Origin: Treponema sp. | GTDB taxonomy: Bacteria > Spirochaetota > Spirochaetia > Treponematales > Treponemataceae | Direction: 5' to 3' | Assembly (NCBI GenBank): GCA_017553635.1 | Contig: JAFZKN010000007.1 | Coordinates: 124,001-188,000 of the forward strand | DNA length: 64,000 bases | Shown: one piece after another, positions 19,038-25,740 of the stretch | Layout of the letters: every line of letters starts with the position of its first letter | How positions within the stretch are numbered: the first letter of the stretch is position 1 | Notes under the pieces: generated by a model | The model's database searches: none | The model's input: the letters and a program-made list of their open reading frames with translations, nothing else | Told to the model about the DNA's origin: nothing | Position numbers and translations under genes: made by a program

Positions 19038-19173
19038 GCGGGGTAACACAGATCGAGCTCAAAAAGATTCTGTATTCTTCAACATCCAGACAGATTTTAT
19101 AAAGATAATAACTGACTGCAAGATTTTCTTTTCTTGATAAGTTCTTTATAGAATAAAAAAAGTTTCCGTTCAT
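18880..19173 (-). pseudogene. Truncated small gene at the island edge, running antisense into uvrB
   Basis: An ATG at 19173 with AAAGGAG upstream opens a minus-strand frame. The first 45 or so codons (19173-19038), starting MNGNFFYSIKNLSRK, lie outside uvrB and look protein-like; the rest is antisense to the uvrB 3' end and is unlikely to be original sequence. A CTATCA-N5-TGATAG-type box with a -10 lies upstream in the right orientation. I read it as a member of the island's regulon whose 3' part was lost when the island joined uvrB. The family is not recognised. Confidence 0.5.
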
Positions 19174-19217
19174 AACACATAGCTCCTTTCTACAACTATA
19201 TTAATAACATGTGAACT

Positions 19218-19234
19218 CTATCATTTGATGATAA
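19218..19234 (-). promoter_or_regulatory. Regulon box A (CTATCA-TTTGA-TGATAA)
   Basis: One mismatch from the palindrome CTATCA-N5-TGATAG. On the minus strand a TATTAA hexamer follows at 11 bp, upstream of the truncated gene starting at 19173. Confidence 0.7.
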
Positions 19235-19253
19235 TATTAAATGTTTTTTTACT

Positions 19254-19287
19254 ATTTCATTGTTTGATAGTTTAAAAAATGTAGTAT
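19254..19287 (+). promoter_or_regulatory. Regulon box B (ATTTCA-TTGTT-TGATAG) with -10
   Basis: The right half-site is perfect and the left is degenerate (ATTTCA). TAGTAT at 19282-19287 follows at 11 bp. The transcript would read the short frameshifted ORF at 19399 and the 124-residue gene at 19503 after a leader of about 100 nt. Confidence 0.65.
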
Positions 19288-19398
19288 TATCTATAGAAGT
19301 GAAGTAAAAGCCCTCTGTTTAATTTTCTTGTTATATTACCAGCAAGTTACTCAGAAACGGTTGAATTCTTGTTAAAAAAAAGGGGGTAAGGAAAGTAT

Positions 19399-19501
19399 AT
19401 GAAAAAAAATCTTAGTATCTTCAGACCTGAAGTCTAATTTTGACAAAACCGTTACCTTATTTCAAAAGGGTAAAGAAATTGAGTACATGGAGGTGAACTA
19501 A
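19399..19501 (+). CDS. Short ORF needing a frameshift at an A8 run
   Basis: An ATG with AAGGAAAG upstream starts a frame that stops after 12 codons. Skipping one base in the run of eight A residues at 19402-19409 gives an uninterrupted 33-residue product, MKKILVSSDLKSNFDK... ending GKEIEYMEVN, whose stop lies one base before the ATG of the next gene. The plausible composition and exact abutment suggest the longer frame is real, expressed by slippage on A8, or an intact gene hit by a one-base insertion or an assembly error. Function unknown. Confidence 0.45.
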
Positions 19502-19502
19502 A

Positions 19503-19877
19503 ATGCAAGAATGTAAAAGTCCATCAGTAGGGATCTGGTGGTTTTATTACGGCGATGTTATCTATGCTGATCCAGTGGAAGTTGAAAAAGGGCTGCCTTA
19601 TGGTGACTGTATTGCAGGGCTTTCTGACCATGCTGATTACTGGGACAAACTGGATGCGGCCGGAGAATTAGAGAAGGTCCCTCCCCTTCTTCGCTCAGAA
19701 TACTTTTATATTCCACGAGGCCGCATTATTTTTCATAAAGATACAGGCAGATATACAATACTCCATGGCGGACTTAAAAAGCGAGAACTGAATAAAATAC
19801 GTAAGTTTTTCTGCCTGTCAAAAGAACTGACGGATTATGATACAGATTTTCATTACACATTACAACCGATACTCTAA
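19503..19877 (+). CDS. Conserved-looking 124-residue protein, unknown function
   Basis: I do not recognise the family. The protein is soluble, with no signal peptide or membrane segment, and is rich in aromatic residues (GIWWFYYGDVIYADPVEV, then DHADYWDKLDAAGELEKVP). The central part (SEYFYIPRGRIIFHKDTGRY) reads like a compact beta-sheet domain. GGAGGTGAAC gives a good ribosome binding site for the ATG at 19503. It belongs to the transcription unit with box B, preceded by the frameshifted short ORF. Confidence 0.75.
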   Translation: MQECKSPSVGIWWFYYGDVIYADPVEVEKGLPYGDCIAGLSDHADYWDKLDAAGELEKVPPLLRSEYFYIPRGRIIFHKDTGRYTILHGGLKKRELNKIRKFFCLSKELTDYDTDFHYTLQPIL

Positions 19878-19901
19878 ATAATTTTTTTAAATATCAAGCT
19901 A

Positions 19902-19935
19902 CTATCACAATTTGATAGCTTTTTTACAATAATAT
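19902..19935 (+). promoter_or_regulatory. Regulon box C (CTATCA-CAATT-TGATAG) with -10
   Basis: A perfect palindrome at 19902-19918. TAATAT at 19930-19935 follows at 11 bp. It drives the zinc-finger gene at 19969. The same N5 (CAATT) recurs in box H. Confidence 0.85.
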
Positions 19936-19968
19936 AGTTGCATATTAAGCCAAACAGGAGGAATGTAT

Positions 19969-20220
19969 ATGGCAAATTTTTATTGTGAATACTGCGGCCA
20001 AAAGTATTCGTCTGTATCAAGCCTTACAGGAAGTTCTTGTAGCAGGCATCCTAACGGTCCCGGTAAAGGTAAACATAAACTTTATGAGGGAGCAGAAAAA
20101 TCCCAGTATGTTTGTAAATATTGTGGACAAAAGTATTCTTCTATTTCTAGTTTAACAGGAAGTTCTTGCAGCAGACATCCAAATGGGCCAGGTAAAGGTA
20201 AACACGCACCTGCATTATAA
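19969..20220 (+). CDS. Tandem duplicated small zinc-finger protein
   Basis: 83 residues made of two nearly identical repeats, each of the form YCEYCGQKYSS-SLTGSSC-SRHPNGPGKGKH. Each carries CxxC and a later C-x2-H, a C2H2/zinc-ribbon-like ligand set. The DNA of the two copies differs at many synonymous positions while the protein is almost unchanged, so the motif is under selection. The ATG at 19969 is 7 bp after AGGAGG; an ATG at 19963 is too close to it. A role in nucleic acid or protein binding is likely but unproven. It is a single-gene unit between box C and a terminator. Confidence 0.8.
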   Translation: MANFYCEYCGQKYSSVSSLTGSSCSRHPNGPGKGKHKLYEGAEKSQYVCKYCGQKYSSISSLTGSSCSRHPNGPGKGKHAPAL

Positions 20221-20228
20221 AGAATTGT

Positions 20229-20257
20229 AGCCGGAGCTTTTTACGTCTCCGGCTTTT
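20229..20257 (+). terminator. Intrinsic terminator after the zinc-finger gene
   Basis: AGCCGGAG (20229-20236) pairs with CTCCGGCT (20247-20254) and is followed by T residues. Confidence 0.8.
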
Positions 20258-20290
20258 GATATATTAATCCATAATAACAATTATACATCC

Positions 20291-21061
20291 TTAGTGTTCT
20301 AGAACTTTATTTGTGACGCAGAATACAGAAGCGATGGAAATGATAATGAGCGGAACACAATAAAGCACTACAGTTCCTGTGGTGAACAAAATTGCAGGCT
20401 CTATTGTCTCAAATAGTGTTTTCCCTTGCATAAAATAACCAATTGCAATCCCTCCTGCAATATCTATTGAAGTCATAAAAAGCATAGCCTTTGCACTTCC
20501 AGAAATGAATTTTGCAGCTCCATCCATGTTTGCAAAAAAGTCCATTTCACCTTGCAATTCTTTTTTCATTACTTTTGATTCTTCTTCGGTTATTTCGTGT
20601 TTTGCGTATTTATTATCAATATTAGTCATTCTTGTAATCATTGTATCTAATGCAAATCTAGCTGAAACTTCCGAAATTCTTTCTACACCTTCTTTAATCA
20701 GAATAAATGTTGCGCAAAGCGTGGAAGGAATCAAAATAAAACCAATTACAAATGAGTCCTGACAACAAAAGCGGGAGAGAATCAATACTAGAGGAAGCAG
20801 CGTATCATCTTGCAAACCTATTAACAGACTGCGAGTTAAATCTATATTAACAACTAGCGAAAACAATATAAATACCAGAATCCATTTTGGCATTGCAGTA
20901 CGTTTATTTCGCCATAAAAGAATGGGAATTAAAAAACTTGCAAGTAGTTCAATTCCATAAAAGACTTCCACAACAATAGATGGAAACGGAATAAGAATTA
21001 TAGTTGCTGATAAAAAACATAAAATGCCCCAAAGCCATGAAATCCCTTTTTTTTCACTCAT
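20291..21061 (-). CDS. Stand-alone FlhA/FHIPEP membrane domain (orphan type III export paralogue)
   Basis: 256 residues with about seven hydrophobic segments. The segment after helix four reads KEGVERISEVSARFALD, then ITEEESKVMKKELQGEMDFF, NMDGAAKFISGSAKAM and IDIAGGIAIGYFMQG, matching in order the conserved cytoplasmic loop and following helices of FlhA/YscV (FHIPEP family: R-[IV]-x-E-V-x-A-R-F-x-L-D, ITEEEA, MDGASKFV, INIIGG). FlhA is about 700 residues; here the protein ends where the FlhA cytoplasmic ring domain would begin. No other flagellar gene is near. It sits behind regulon box D. It may be an ion-conducting or membrane-active accessory protein rather than an exporter; that is inference. 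Confidence 0.75.
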   Translation of the reverse strand: MSEKKGISWLWGILCFLSATIILIPFPSIVVEVFYGIELLASFLIPILLWRNKRTAMPKWILVFILFSLVVNIDLTRSLLIGLQDDTLLPLVLILSRFCCQDSFVIGFILIPSTLCATFILIKEGVERISEVSARFALDTMITRMTNIDNKYAKHEITEEESKVMKKELQGEMDFFANMDGAAKFISGSAKAMLFMTSIDIAGGIAIGYFMQGKTLFETIEPAILFTTGTVVLYCVPLIIISIASVFCVTNKVLEH

Positions 21062-21119
21062 TTTAATTCACCTTCTTCTGCAGTCTATTATTGTATTTGA
21101 ATAGAATCATTGTTATTTA

Positions 21120-21152
21120 ATTGTAAATTTAGTTGCTATCAAAATATGATAG
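21120..21152 (-). promoter_or_regulatory. Regulon box D (CTATCA-AAATA-TGATAG) with -10
   Basis: A perfect palindrome at 21136-21152. On the minus strand TACAAT (21125-21120) follows at 10 bp, reading into the FlhA-like gene. Confidence 0.85.
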
Positions 21153-21164
21153 ATATCAAAAAAA

Positions 21165-21926
21165 TTAAATTATGATTCCCTGATGATACAGCGGAACATA
21201 TTTTGAGTTGTTGTAATGTTCGTATCCCCAGTCGCTGTGCCAGCGCCCGAAGAACCATTTCTTATATGAAATAGTTGAGTCTATTTTGTCATTAAAAACT
21301 ACAATTGAGTCCTTCTGAAGCTGTTTTAGATTTTCCTCATTGCAGAAGAAATCATCTGTCAGGGCAATGCCTGCTGACGGACCTGTATGCGAAAGAACAT
21401 AATCAAACTTGTTATTTTCTTTTATTTTTGCGAAACAGGATTCTTTCTCCCCTTCACTCCACTCTTCATGCTCCCACCAGGATTCGTGAGGTTTGCGCCA
21501 GGCTTTGTCATCGCTCAGTGCTCCCCCAAGAACAAGGAAGCGTTTATCATCTATTGTGTAGATTTCGCCTCGCTTGAGATAGAACACATTATCACTGACT
21601 TTCAGAACCTTAGATCCAAACATTTCAACTTCTGGCAGTTTTTCGATGATGTCATAATTATCGTGGTTGCCCATTACGGCCAGAATCTTGAAAGGTTTCT
21701 GGTTATACCACTTGAGAAGATAGCGGTCTGTATGGTCAACTGGATGGATTCCAGATTCATCAATCGAGCAGTTAAAACTCCATGGAAGCCCAAAATCACC
21801 AAGAACTATTGCTGCTGTAATTGCATGGAAATCGGCATTCTGTTCCATGCAGCAAAGCTTCATATTCTTTGATGAGAGATTCGACATGTCTCCGGTATTG
21901 TGAGTATCACCAGTTATGTAAATCAT
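21165..21926 (-). CDS. Calcineurin-like metallophosphoesterase
   Basis: 253 residues. All five metallophosphoesterase blocks are visible: GDTHNTGD at the N-terminus, VLGDFGLPW, MGNHDNYD, the histidine in SHTGP, and GRWHSDW near the C-terminus. These bind two metal ions for phosphomonoester or phosphodiester hydrolysis. The substrate is unknown; nucleic acid ends or nucleotides are possible given the neighbours. It starts 3 bp after the stop of the AAA ATPase gene and so belongs to the operon behind box E. Confidence 0.88.
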   Translation of the reverse strand: MIYITGDTHNTGDMSNLSSKNMKLCCMEQNADFHAITAAIVLGDFGLPWSFNCSIDESGIHPVDHTDRYLLKWYNQKPFKILAVMGNHDNYDIIEKLPEVEMFGSKVLKVSDNVFYLKRGEIYTIDDKRFLVLGGALSDDKAWRKPHESWWEHEEWSEGEKESCFAKIKENNKFDYVLSHTGPSAGIALTDDFFCNEENLKQLQKDSIVVFNDKIDSTISYKKWFFGRWHSDWGYEHYNNSKYVPLYHQGIII

Positions 21927-21929
21927 AAT

Positions 21930-22657
21930 TTACTCCTGCTCTGAATTATTAAACAAATTATCTAGAATTCTATCCTTGTGGTTAATGAACAATTCCATAA
22001 TTCTATAGGATTCTGTGTCTTCGTAAGAAATTCTCTTTATCCCACTTTCAGAAAAATTACATATATCTGCATTGGGGAAAGCAAGCAGAATAGGAGAATG
22101 CGTTATTATAATAAATTGAGAGTTTTTATGAACCATTTTGTTTATGAACAGTAATAATTCCATTTGGCGATTTGGACTTAAGGCTGCTTCTGGTTCATCA
22201 AGTATGAATAATCCTGGAGAATCAAACCTTGTTATATATGTAATAAAGCTTTCGCCATGTGACATAGCATGATATCCAGCTGGTTTTTCTCCTCTACCAT
22301 TAGGTTCTAGATTTTCATATTCAGTAGCGACATTGTAAAAACTTTCAGCTCTTAAGAAATATCCGGAGCGTATCATTCCTCCCTTTGCAAGTGTTATTGC
22401 CTGATCTAATTCTGATGTGTCATTATAAGTTTCGAAGTTCAGATTAACGGTTCCGCCTTCTGCATTAAAACCATAATTCTTTGCAATAGCCTCTAGTAAT
22501 GTAGATTTTCCTGAACCATTTTCTCCAGAAAAATAGTGACAGGTTTTTCAAAAGTAAGTTTCTGAATTTTTGCTATGGAATGAATTTTCCTTAAGTAAGA
22601 ATCTTCGCTTATTACAGACCAGTCAATTTTTAGATTATTAACATAAAGGTCATTCAT
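21930..22657 (-). pseudogene. AAA_21/ABC-type ATPase with a one-base frameshift at the Walker A motif
   Basis: The N-terminal part (MNDLYVNNLKIDWSV from the ATG at 22657, after GGAGG) and the C-terminal part (with FILDEPEAALSPNRQ as Walker B/D-loop and IIITHSPILLAF as switch histidine) are in different frames. The shift falls near 22535 in a short T-run. One extra T would restore SGENGSGKSTLLEA, a perfect Walker A. Intact, it would be about 242 residues, a small SMC/RecF-like chromosomal ATPase. It is either a recent pseudogene, an assembly indel or a slippage-expressed gene. It is coupled with the metallophosphoesterase behind box E. Confidence 0.75.
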
Positions 22658-22693
22658 TTTCTGAATATCCTCCTTCAATAAAAATCAGTTTTA

Positions 22694-22726
22694 ATTATAC
22701 AAGTCAAAACTATCAAGTAGTGATAA
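22694..22726 (-). promoter_or_regulatory. Regulon box E (CTATCA-AGTAG-TGATAA) with perfect -10
   Basis: Palindrome at 22710-22726. On the minus strand TATAAT (22699-22694) follows at exactly 10 bp, upstream of the ATPase/phosphoesterase operon. Confidence 0.85.
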
Positions 22727-22768
22727 TGCAAAGAAAAAAAATCAAAATTAAATTACTTTTGTGTAGAA

Positions 22769-22802
22769 CTATCAGTCTTTGATAGCTTTTCTGTACTATA
22801 TA
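22769..22802 (+). promoter_or_regulatory. Regulon box F (CTATCA-GTCTT-TGATAG) with -10
   Basis: A perfect palindrome at 22769-22785, divergent from box E with centres 59 bp apart. TATATA at 22797-22802 follows at 11 bp, ahead of the gene at 22826. Confidence 0.85.
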
Positions 22803-22825
22803 TTATGTGATAGATGGAGGCACTT

Positions 22826-23416
22826 ATGAGAATAAAAGAAGATGAGAAACTTAAAGAAATGTTGGCGGAACGTAAACACCGTTTGAATGCAAAGTTTGTC
22901 TGGACTCCTGAGAATAAACAAAAAATCATTGAATTAAACAACGGCTTACTTGAACGATACCGCGAGGCTTATAATGAGCTTGTAAGAATTACTAATGAAT
23001 TTGAAGAGCGTTTCCGGGCTGATGATAATAATTATAAAGATTACACGATAGATGTGGAATTCTGGTATAATGCTCCAGAAACCGATAACGAAGAAGAGAA
23101 CGACCTTCAGTCAAATCTATGTGAAGAAACTAATTTTTGGGGGCCTAGTCTAAGTTCACGAAGCTATAATCGTGACAAAGGTCTAATGATTGAACCTTTT
23201 GAAAAGTCTATGTTTATAGATGAACAATCCTGGAATGAAAATCCATTCAACGTAAAGGAACTTGATGATACACACATTTATTACTTCATGCATGACATCT
23301 TCGATCATAATGATACCTATTCACTGGAAGATGCTGTAAAAATGAAAGCGGAGAATTTTTCCTGGCAGCTAGTGATTTGTCTTGAGCATTGGGGAAAGTC
23401 TCGCCAGAAAGACTAG
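22826..23416 (+). CDS. Uncharacterised 196-residue acidic protein
   Basis: I do not recognise the family. From the ATG at 22826 (5 bp after GGAGG; an ATG at 22814 overlaps that site) the protein has a charged helical N-terminus (EKLKEMLAERKHRL, then NKQKIIELNNGLLERYREAY) and an acidic aromatic-rich C-terminal half (DDTHIYYFMHDIFDHNDTYS). There is no signal peptide or membrane segment. It is a single-gene unit controlled by box F. Its stop codon overlaps a minus-strand reading frame that may be the displaced end of the neighbouring gene. Confidence 0.75.
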   Translation: MRIKEDEKLKEMLAERKHRLNAKFVWTPENKQKIIELNNGLLERYREAYNELVRITNEFEERFRADDNNYKDYTIDVEFWYNAPETDNEEENDLQSNLCEETNFWGPSLSSRSYNRDKGLMIEPFEKSMFIDEQSWNENPFNVKELDDTHIYYFMHDIFDHNDTYSLEDAVKMKAENFSWQLVICLEHWGKSRQKD

Positions 23417-23530
23417 TTATAAGAACATGATTCTAATCTATCTTCTAGTTCATATCTCATGTATGGTATTGTATATATTCCTCTTATAATACCTCTGCGT
23501 CCATGATTTGGTTTCTCAATTAGACTTCCT

Positions 23531-23839
23531 TTATTTCTTAGAACTGATATCTACGATGACACCTGTTGTATCTGTCTGGTGATTACCAATGTCCAGAATA
23601 TAGGCGAGCTCATCATCATTTAATTTTTGATTATATAAGGCCTGTTCTAAAAGTTCTGCAAAACTTAGATGGTCGGGATTCGGATATTTTGCAAGTAAAG
23701 CACGAATCTCTGCACGATCGGCTGCCGCCTGTTCAATTTCTTTGATTTTTGCAGCCCGCTCTTCTGGTGTATAACGGGTTACGCGCTCTACCCTTCCTGC
23801 GTTATATGAGACTCTTTCTATTCTTCCTATTTCGCCCAT
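23531..23839 (-). CDS. Uncharacterised 102-residue protein, possible displaced C-terminus
   Basis: The family is not recognised. The protein opens with MGEIGRIERVSYNAGRVERV, continues with a charged helix (EERAAKIKEIEQAAADRAEI) and an acidic segment. AAAGGAGAT precedes the ATG at 23839; it follows the AAA+ ATPase gene by 24 bp and is probably co-transcribed. After its stop, the minus strand keeps about 40 protein-like codons in the +1 frame down to 23413 (containing EKPNHGRRGIIRGIYTIPYM), so the original protein may have been near 145 residues and suffered an indel close to 23545. Confidence 0.65.
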   Translation of the reverse strand: MGEIGRIERVSYNAGRVERVTRYTPEERAAKIKEIEQAAADRAEIRALLAKYPNPDHLSFAELLEQALYNQKLNDDELAYILDIGNHQTDTTGVIVDISSKK

Positions 23840-23863
23840 GACTGGTATCTCCTTTGCTGTGTA

Positions 23864-25525
23864 TTACAAACAAAATCCCATGCGTCTTGACCCATCTGGA
23901 TTATCAATCTTTTCACACTTACACATATCGTGAATATCAGAAAGTAATGGACGATCGCCGGTAATCACCTCGTTCATAGCAATTTTGCGAACAATGTTGT
24001 CTATCTGACCACCGGAAAAATCGTATTCTTTTGCGAATTCTGTGGCTGACTCTTTATCGAGCCAGGAAAGCTTGTTCATCCAGATTGAAGTCTTTGCTTC
24101 TGTTGACGGATTCTCAAACTTAATCTTGAAGAGGAATCGGCGTTCAAAAGCGGAGTCCATATTTAAGGCCAGGTTTGTTGTTGCAATAAAGATGCCCTTA
24201 AGATTTTCGAGCTCTTCCAGGATGATATTCTGAATTGCATTCTCGGTTTGTGCGCAGTTTCCAGAAGTGTCATTCTTTCTTTTGGAGATAAGTGCATCTG
24301 CTTCATTGAAAAGAAGAATAGGCATAAGTTCTCCCTTCCTCTCTGCAAACTCACAACTATTTCTGTAGCTTGTGAAAATCTTTTTGATGCGCTTTTCGCT
24401 TTCGCCGAACCAAGCAGACTTTGCCTCGCTGATATCAACATGTACGATCGAGCGCCCGGTTTCTTTAGCGATCTGCATAACCGATTCTGTCTTTCCGGTT
24501 CCAGGCGCTCCGTATAGCAAAACTGCAACACCAACTGGAAGCCCGTCATCTTTAAGACGCTGCTGGATGCCTTTGAGTTTTTCTTCCTGAAGGGCAGCTT
24601 TGAGGCGGTCAATTTCCTTCTGATTTTCAGGGCTGTAGAAGAGTTTCTTTTCTTTGATGCTATCAGTTTTAATCAGATTTTTATCGTTAATGCTGTCTTC
24701 AAAGAGGAATGCTTTTTCACCGAGTACCAGCTTACGGCCTTTATCTGAAAGAGTTATGGATGCTTCAGAAAGATTTCCTTTCTTTGCGAATTCGATGAGT
24801 CCTTTCTGGAAGAGTTCATGCTTTTCTTCCATCATTTCGGTAGCAACACTGTACCTTTCTCCCCCATCATACAAATCTGATATAGTTGCATTCAGGTTAG
24901 AATCACCGCCTTTTAATACATCATTTGCAACGTCATAAATAAAGAAGCGGTAATTTGGATCTTCAAGTTCATTAGAAACTCTTTTTACAACTTCAAGATG
25001 TGAGTGAGCTTTTTCGTACAGTCTCAATTCTCTCTGAATTGACCTTGCGGACATGTCTTCGCCACGACGTGACTCATAACGGTCTGCCATGTAAGATATG
25101 AACTCAATATCATCATCCTCTTTCATTGCCTGAGGAATATACTCTGTATTATTGTAGATTGATTCGCTGAAATCATTGAGCGGCTGAACAGCTTCGTTTC
25201 TACCGCAGTGTTCCAGAAATCCGTGCTCAACAAGAAATTCAATTTGTTTTTTCCAGCAGATAATAGACATAATCGGTACACCAAGTTCACCAGAAATGTT
25301 TTGAAGGGAGATACTATCTTCTCGTTCAAAATAGCGTTCGCAGGCAAGACAGAGAATCCAGACCTGAATCTGATTGATATTATAGAGAGCCTTCAGATTT
25401 TCCATAGCTGCGCTATAAGTTTTTGTTTTCTTGATTTTAAGCTTCGTACCGTTTAAACTCTGATATACAGAGCTCATTGCTTTTGAAATGTTCCATCTGA
25501 TTTTCTTTTCTTTCATTTCGTCCAT
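23864..25525 (-). CDS. AAA+ ATPase with long N-terminal domain
   Basis: 553 residues. The C-terminal 250 residues are an FtsH/ClpX-type AAA+ module: Walker A GAPGTGKTES, Walker B region ILLFNEADALIS (asparagine where most relatives have aspartate), sensor 1 FIATTNLA and the arginine-finger area DSAFERRFLF. The N-terminal 300 residues are helical with a winged-helix-like segment (residues 50-110). No protease domain is present, so it is likely a remodelling ATPase. I place the start at 25525 because AGAGGTGAC precedes it and the box-G -10 lies upstream; an ATG at 25561 would fall before the transcript start. Confidence 0.82.
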   Translation of the reverse strand: MDEMKEKKIRWNISKAMSSVYQSLNGTKLKIKKTKTYSAAMENLKALYNINQIQVWILCLACERYFEREDSISLQNISGELGVPIMSIICWKKQIEFLVEHGFLEHCGRNEAVQPLNDFSESIYNNTEYIPQAMKEDDDIEFISYMADRYESRRGEDMSARSIQRELRLYEKAHSHLEVVKRVSNELEDPNYRFFIYDVANDVLKGGDSNLNATISDLYDGGERYSVATEMMEEKHELFQKGLIEFAKKGNLSEASITLSDKGRKLVLGEKAFLFEDSINDKNLIKTDSIKEKKLFYSPENQKEIDRLKAALQEEKLKGIQQRLKDDGLPVGVAVLLYGAPGTGKTESVMQIAKETGRSIVHVDISEAKSAWFGESEKRIKKIFTSYRNSCEFAERKGELMPILLFNEADALISKRKNDTSGNCAQTENAIQNIILEELENLKGIFIATTNLALNMDSAFERRFLFKIKFENPSTEAKTSIWMNKLSWLDKESATEFAKEYDFSGGQIDNIVRKIAMNEVITGDRPLLSDIHDMCKCEKIDNPDGSRRMGFCL

Positions 25526-25552
25526 AAAGTCACCTCTTCTATTACACCTATA

Positions 25553-25585
25553 TTTATACATGCGTAAATTATCATTTACTGATAG
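25553..25585 (-). promoter_or_regulatory. Regulon box G (TTATCA-TTTAC-TGATAG) with -10
   Basis: Palindrome at 25569-25585. On the minus strand TATAAA (25558-25553) follows at 10 bp, ahead of the AAA+ ATPase gene. Confidence 0.82.
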
Positions 25586-25688
25586 CGTCTATTTTTTTTA
25601 ATTATTTTTGAGAGGATCCGGGGATTCTATTTTACAAATGCTTTTCACTTTCCGCATTAAAGTTGTAGTTAAATAAAATTTCTTTCAA

Positions 25689-25722
25689 CTATCACAATTT
25701 GATAGCCCTTATATTATATAAG
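25689..25722 (+). promoter_or_regulatory. Regulon box H (CTATCA-CAATT-TGATAG) with -10
   Basis: A perfect palindrome at 25689-25705, identical in full to box C. TATAAG at 25717-25722 (11 bp) or TATATA at 25715 is the -10, reading into the PcfJ-like gene. It is divergent from box G. Confidence 0.85.
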
Positions 25723-25740
25723 AATAAACGGAGGATTATC

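Noticed and set aside
20291..21061. Type III secretion or flagellar operon
   Set aside because: Only the FlhA membrane-domain homologue is present; no FlhB, FliP/Q/R or other export component lies in the window.
22808..22813. Extra TGATAG just before the gene at 22826
   Set aside because: There is no matching left half-site 5 bp upstream; it is part of the leader after box F.
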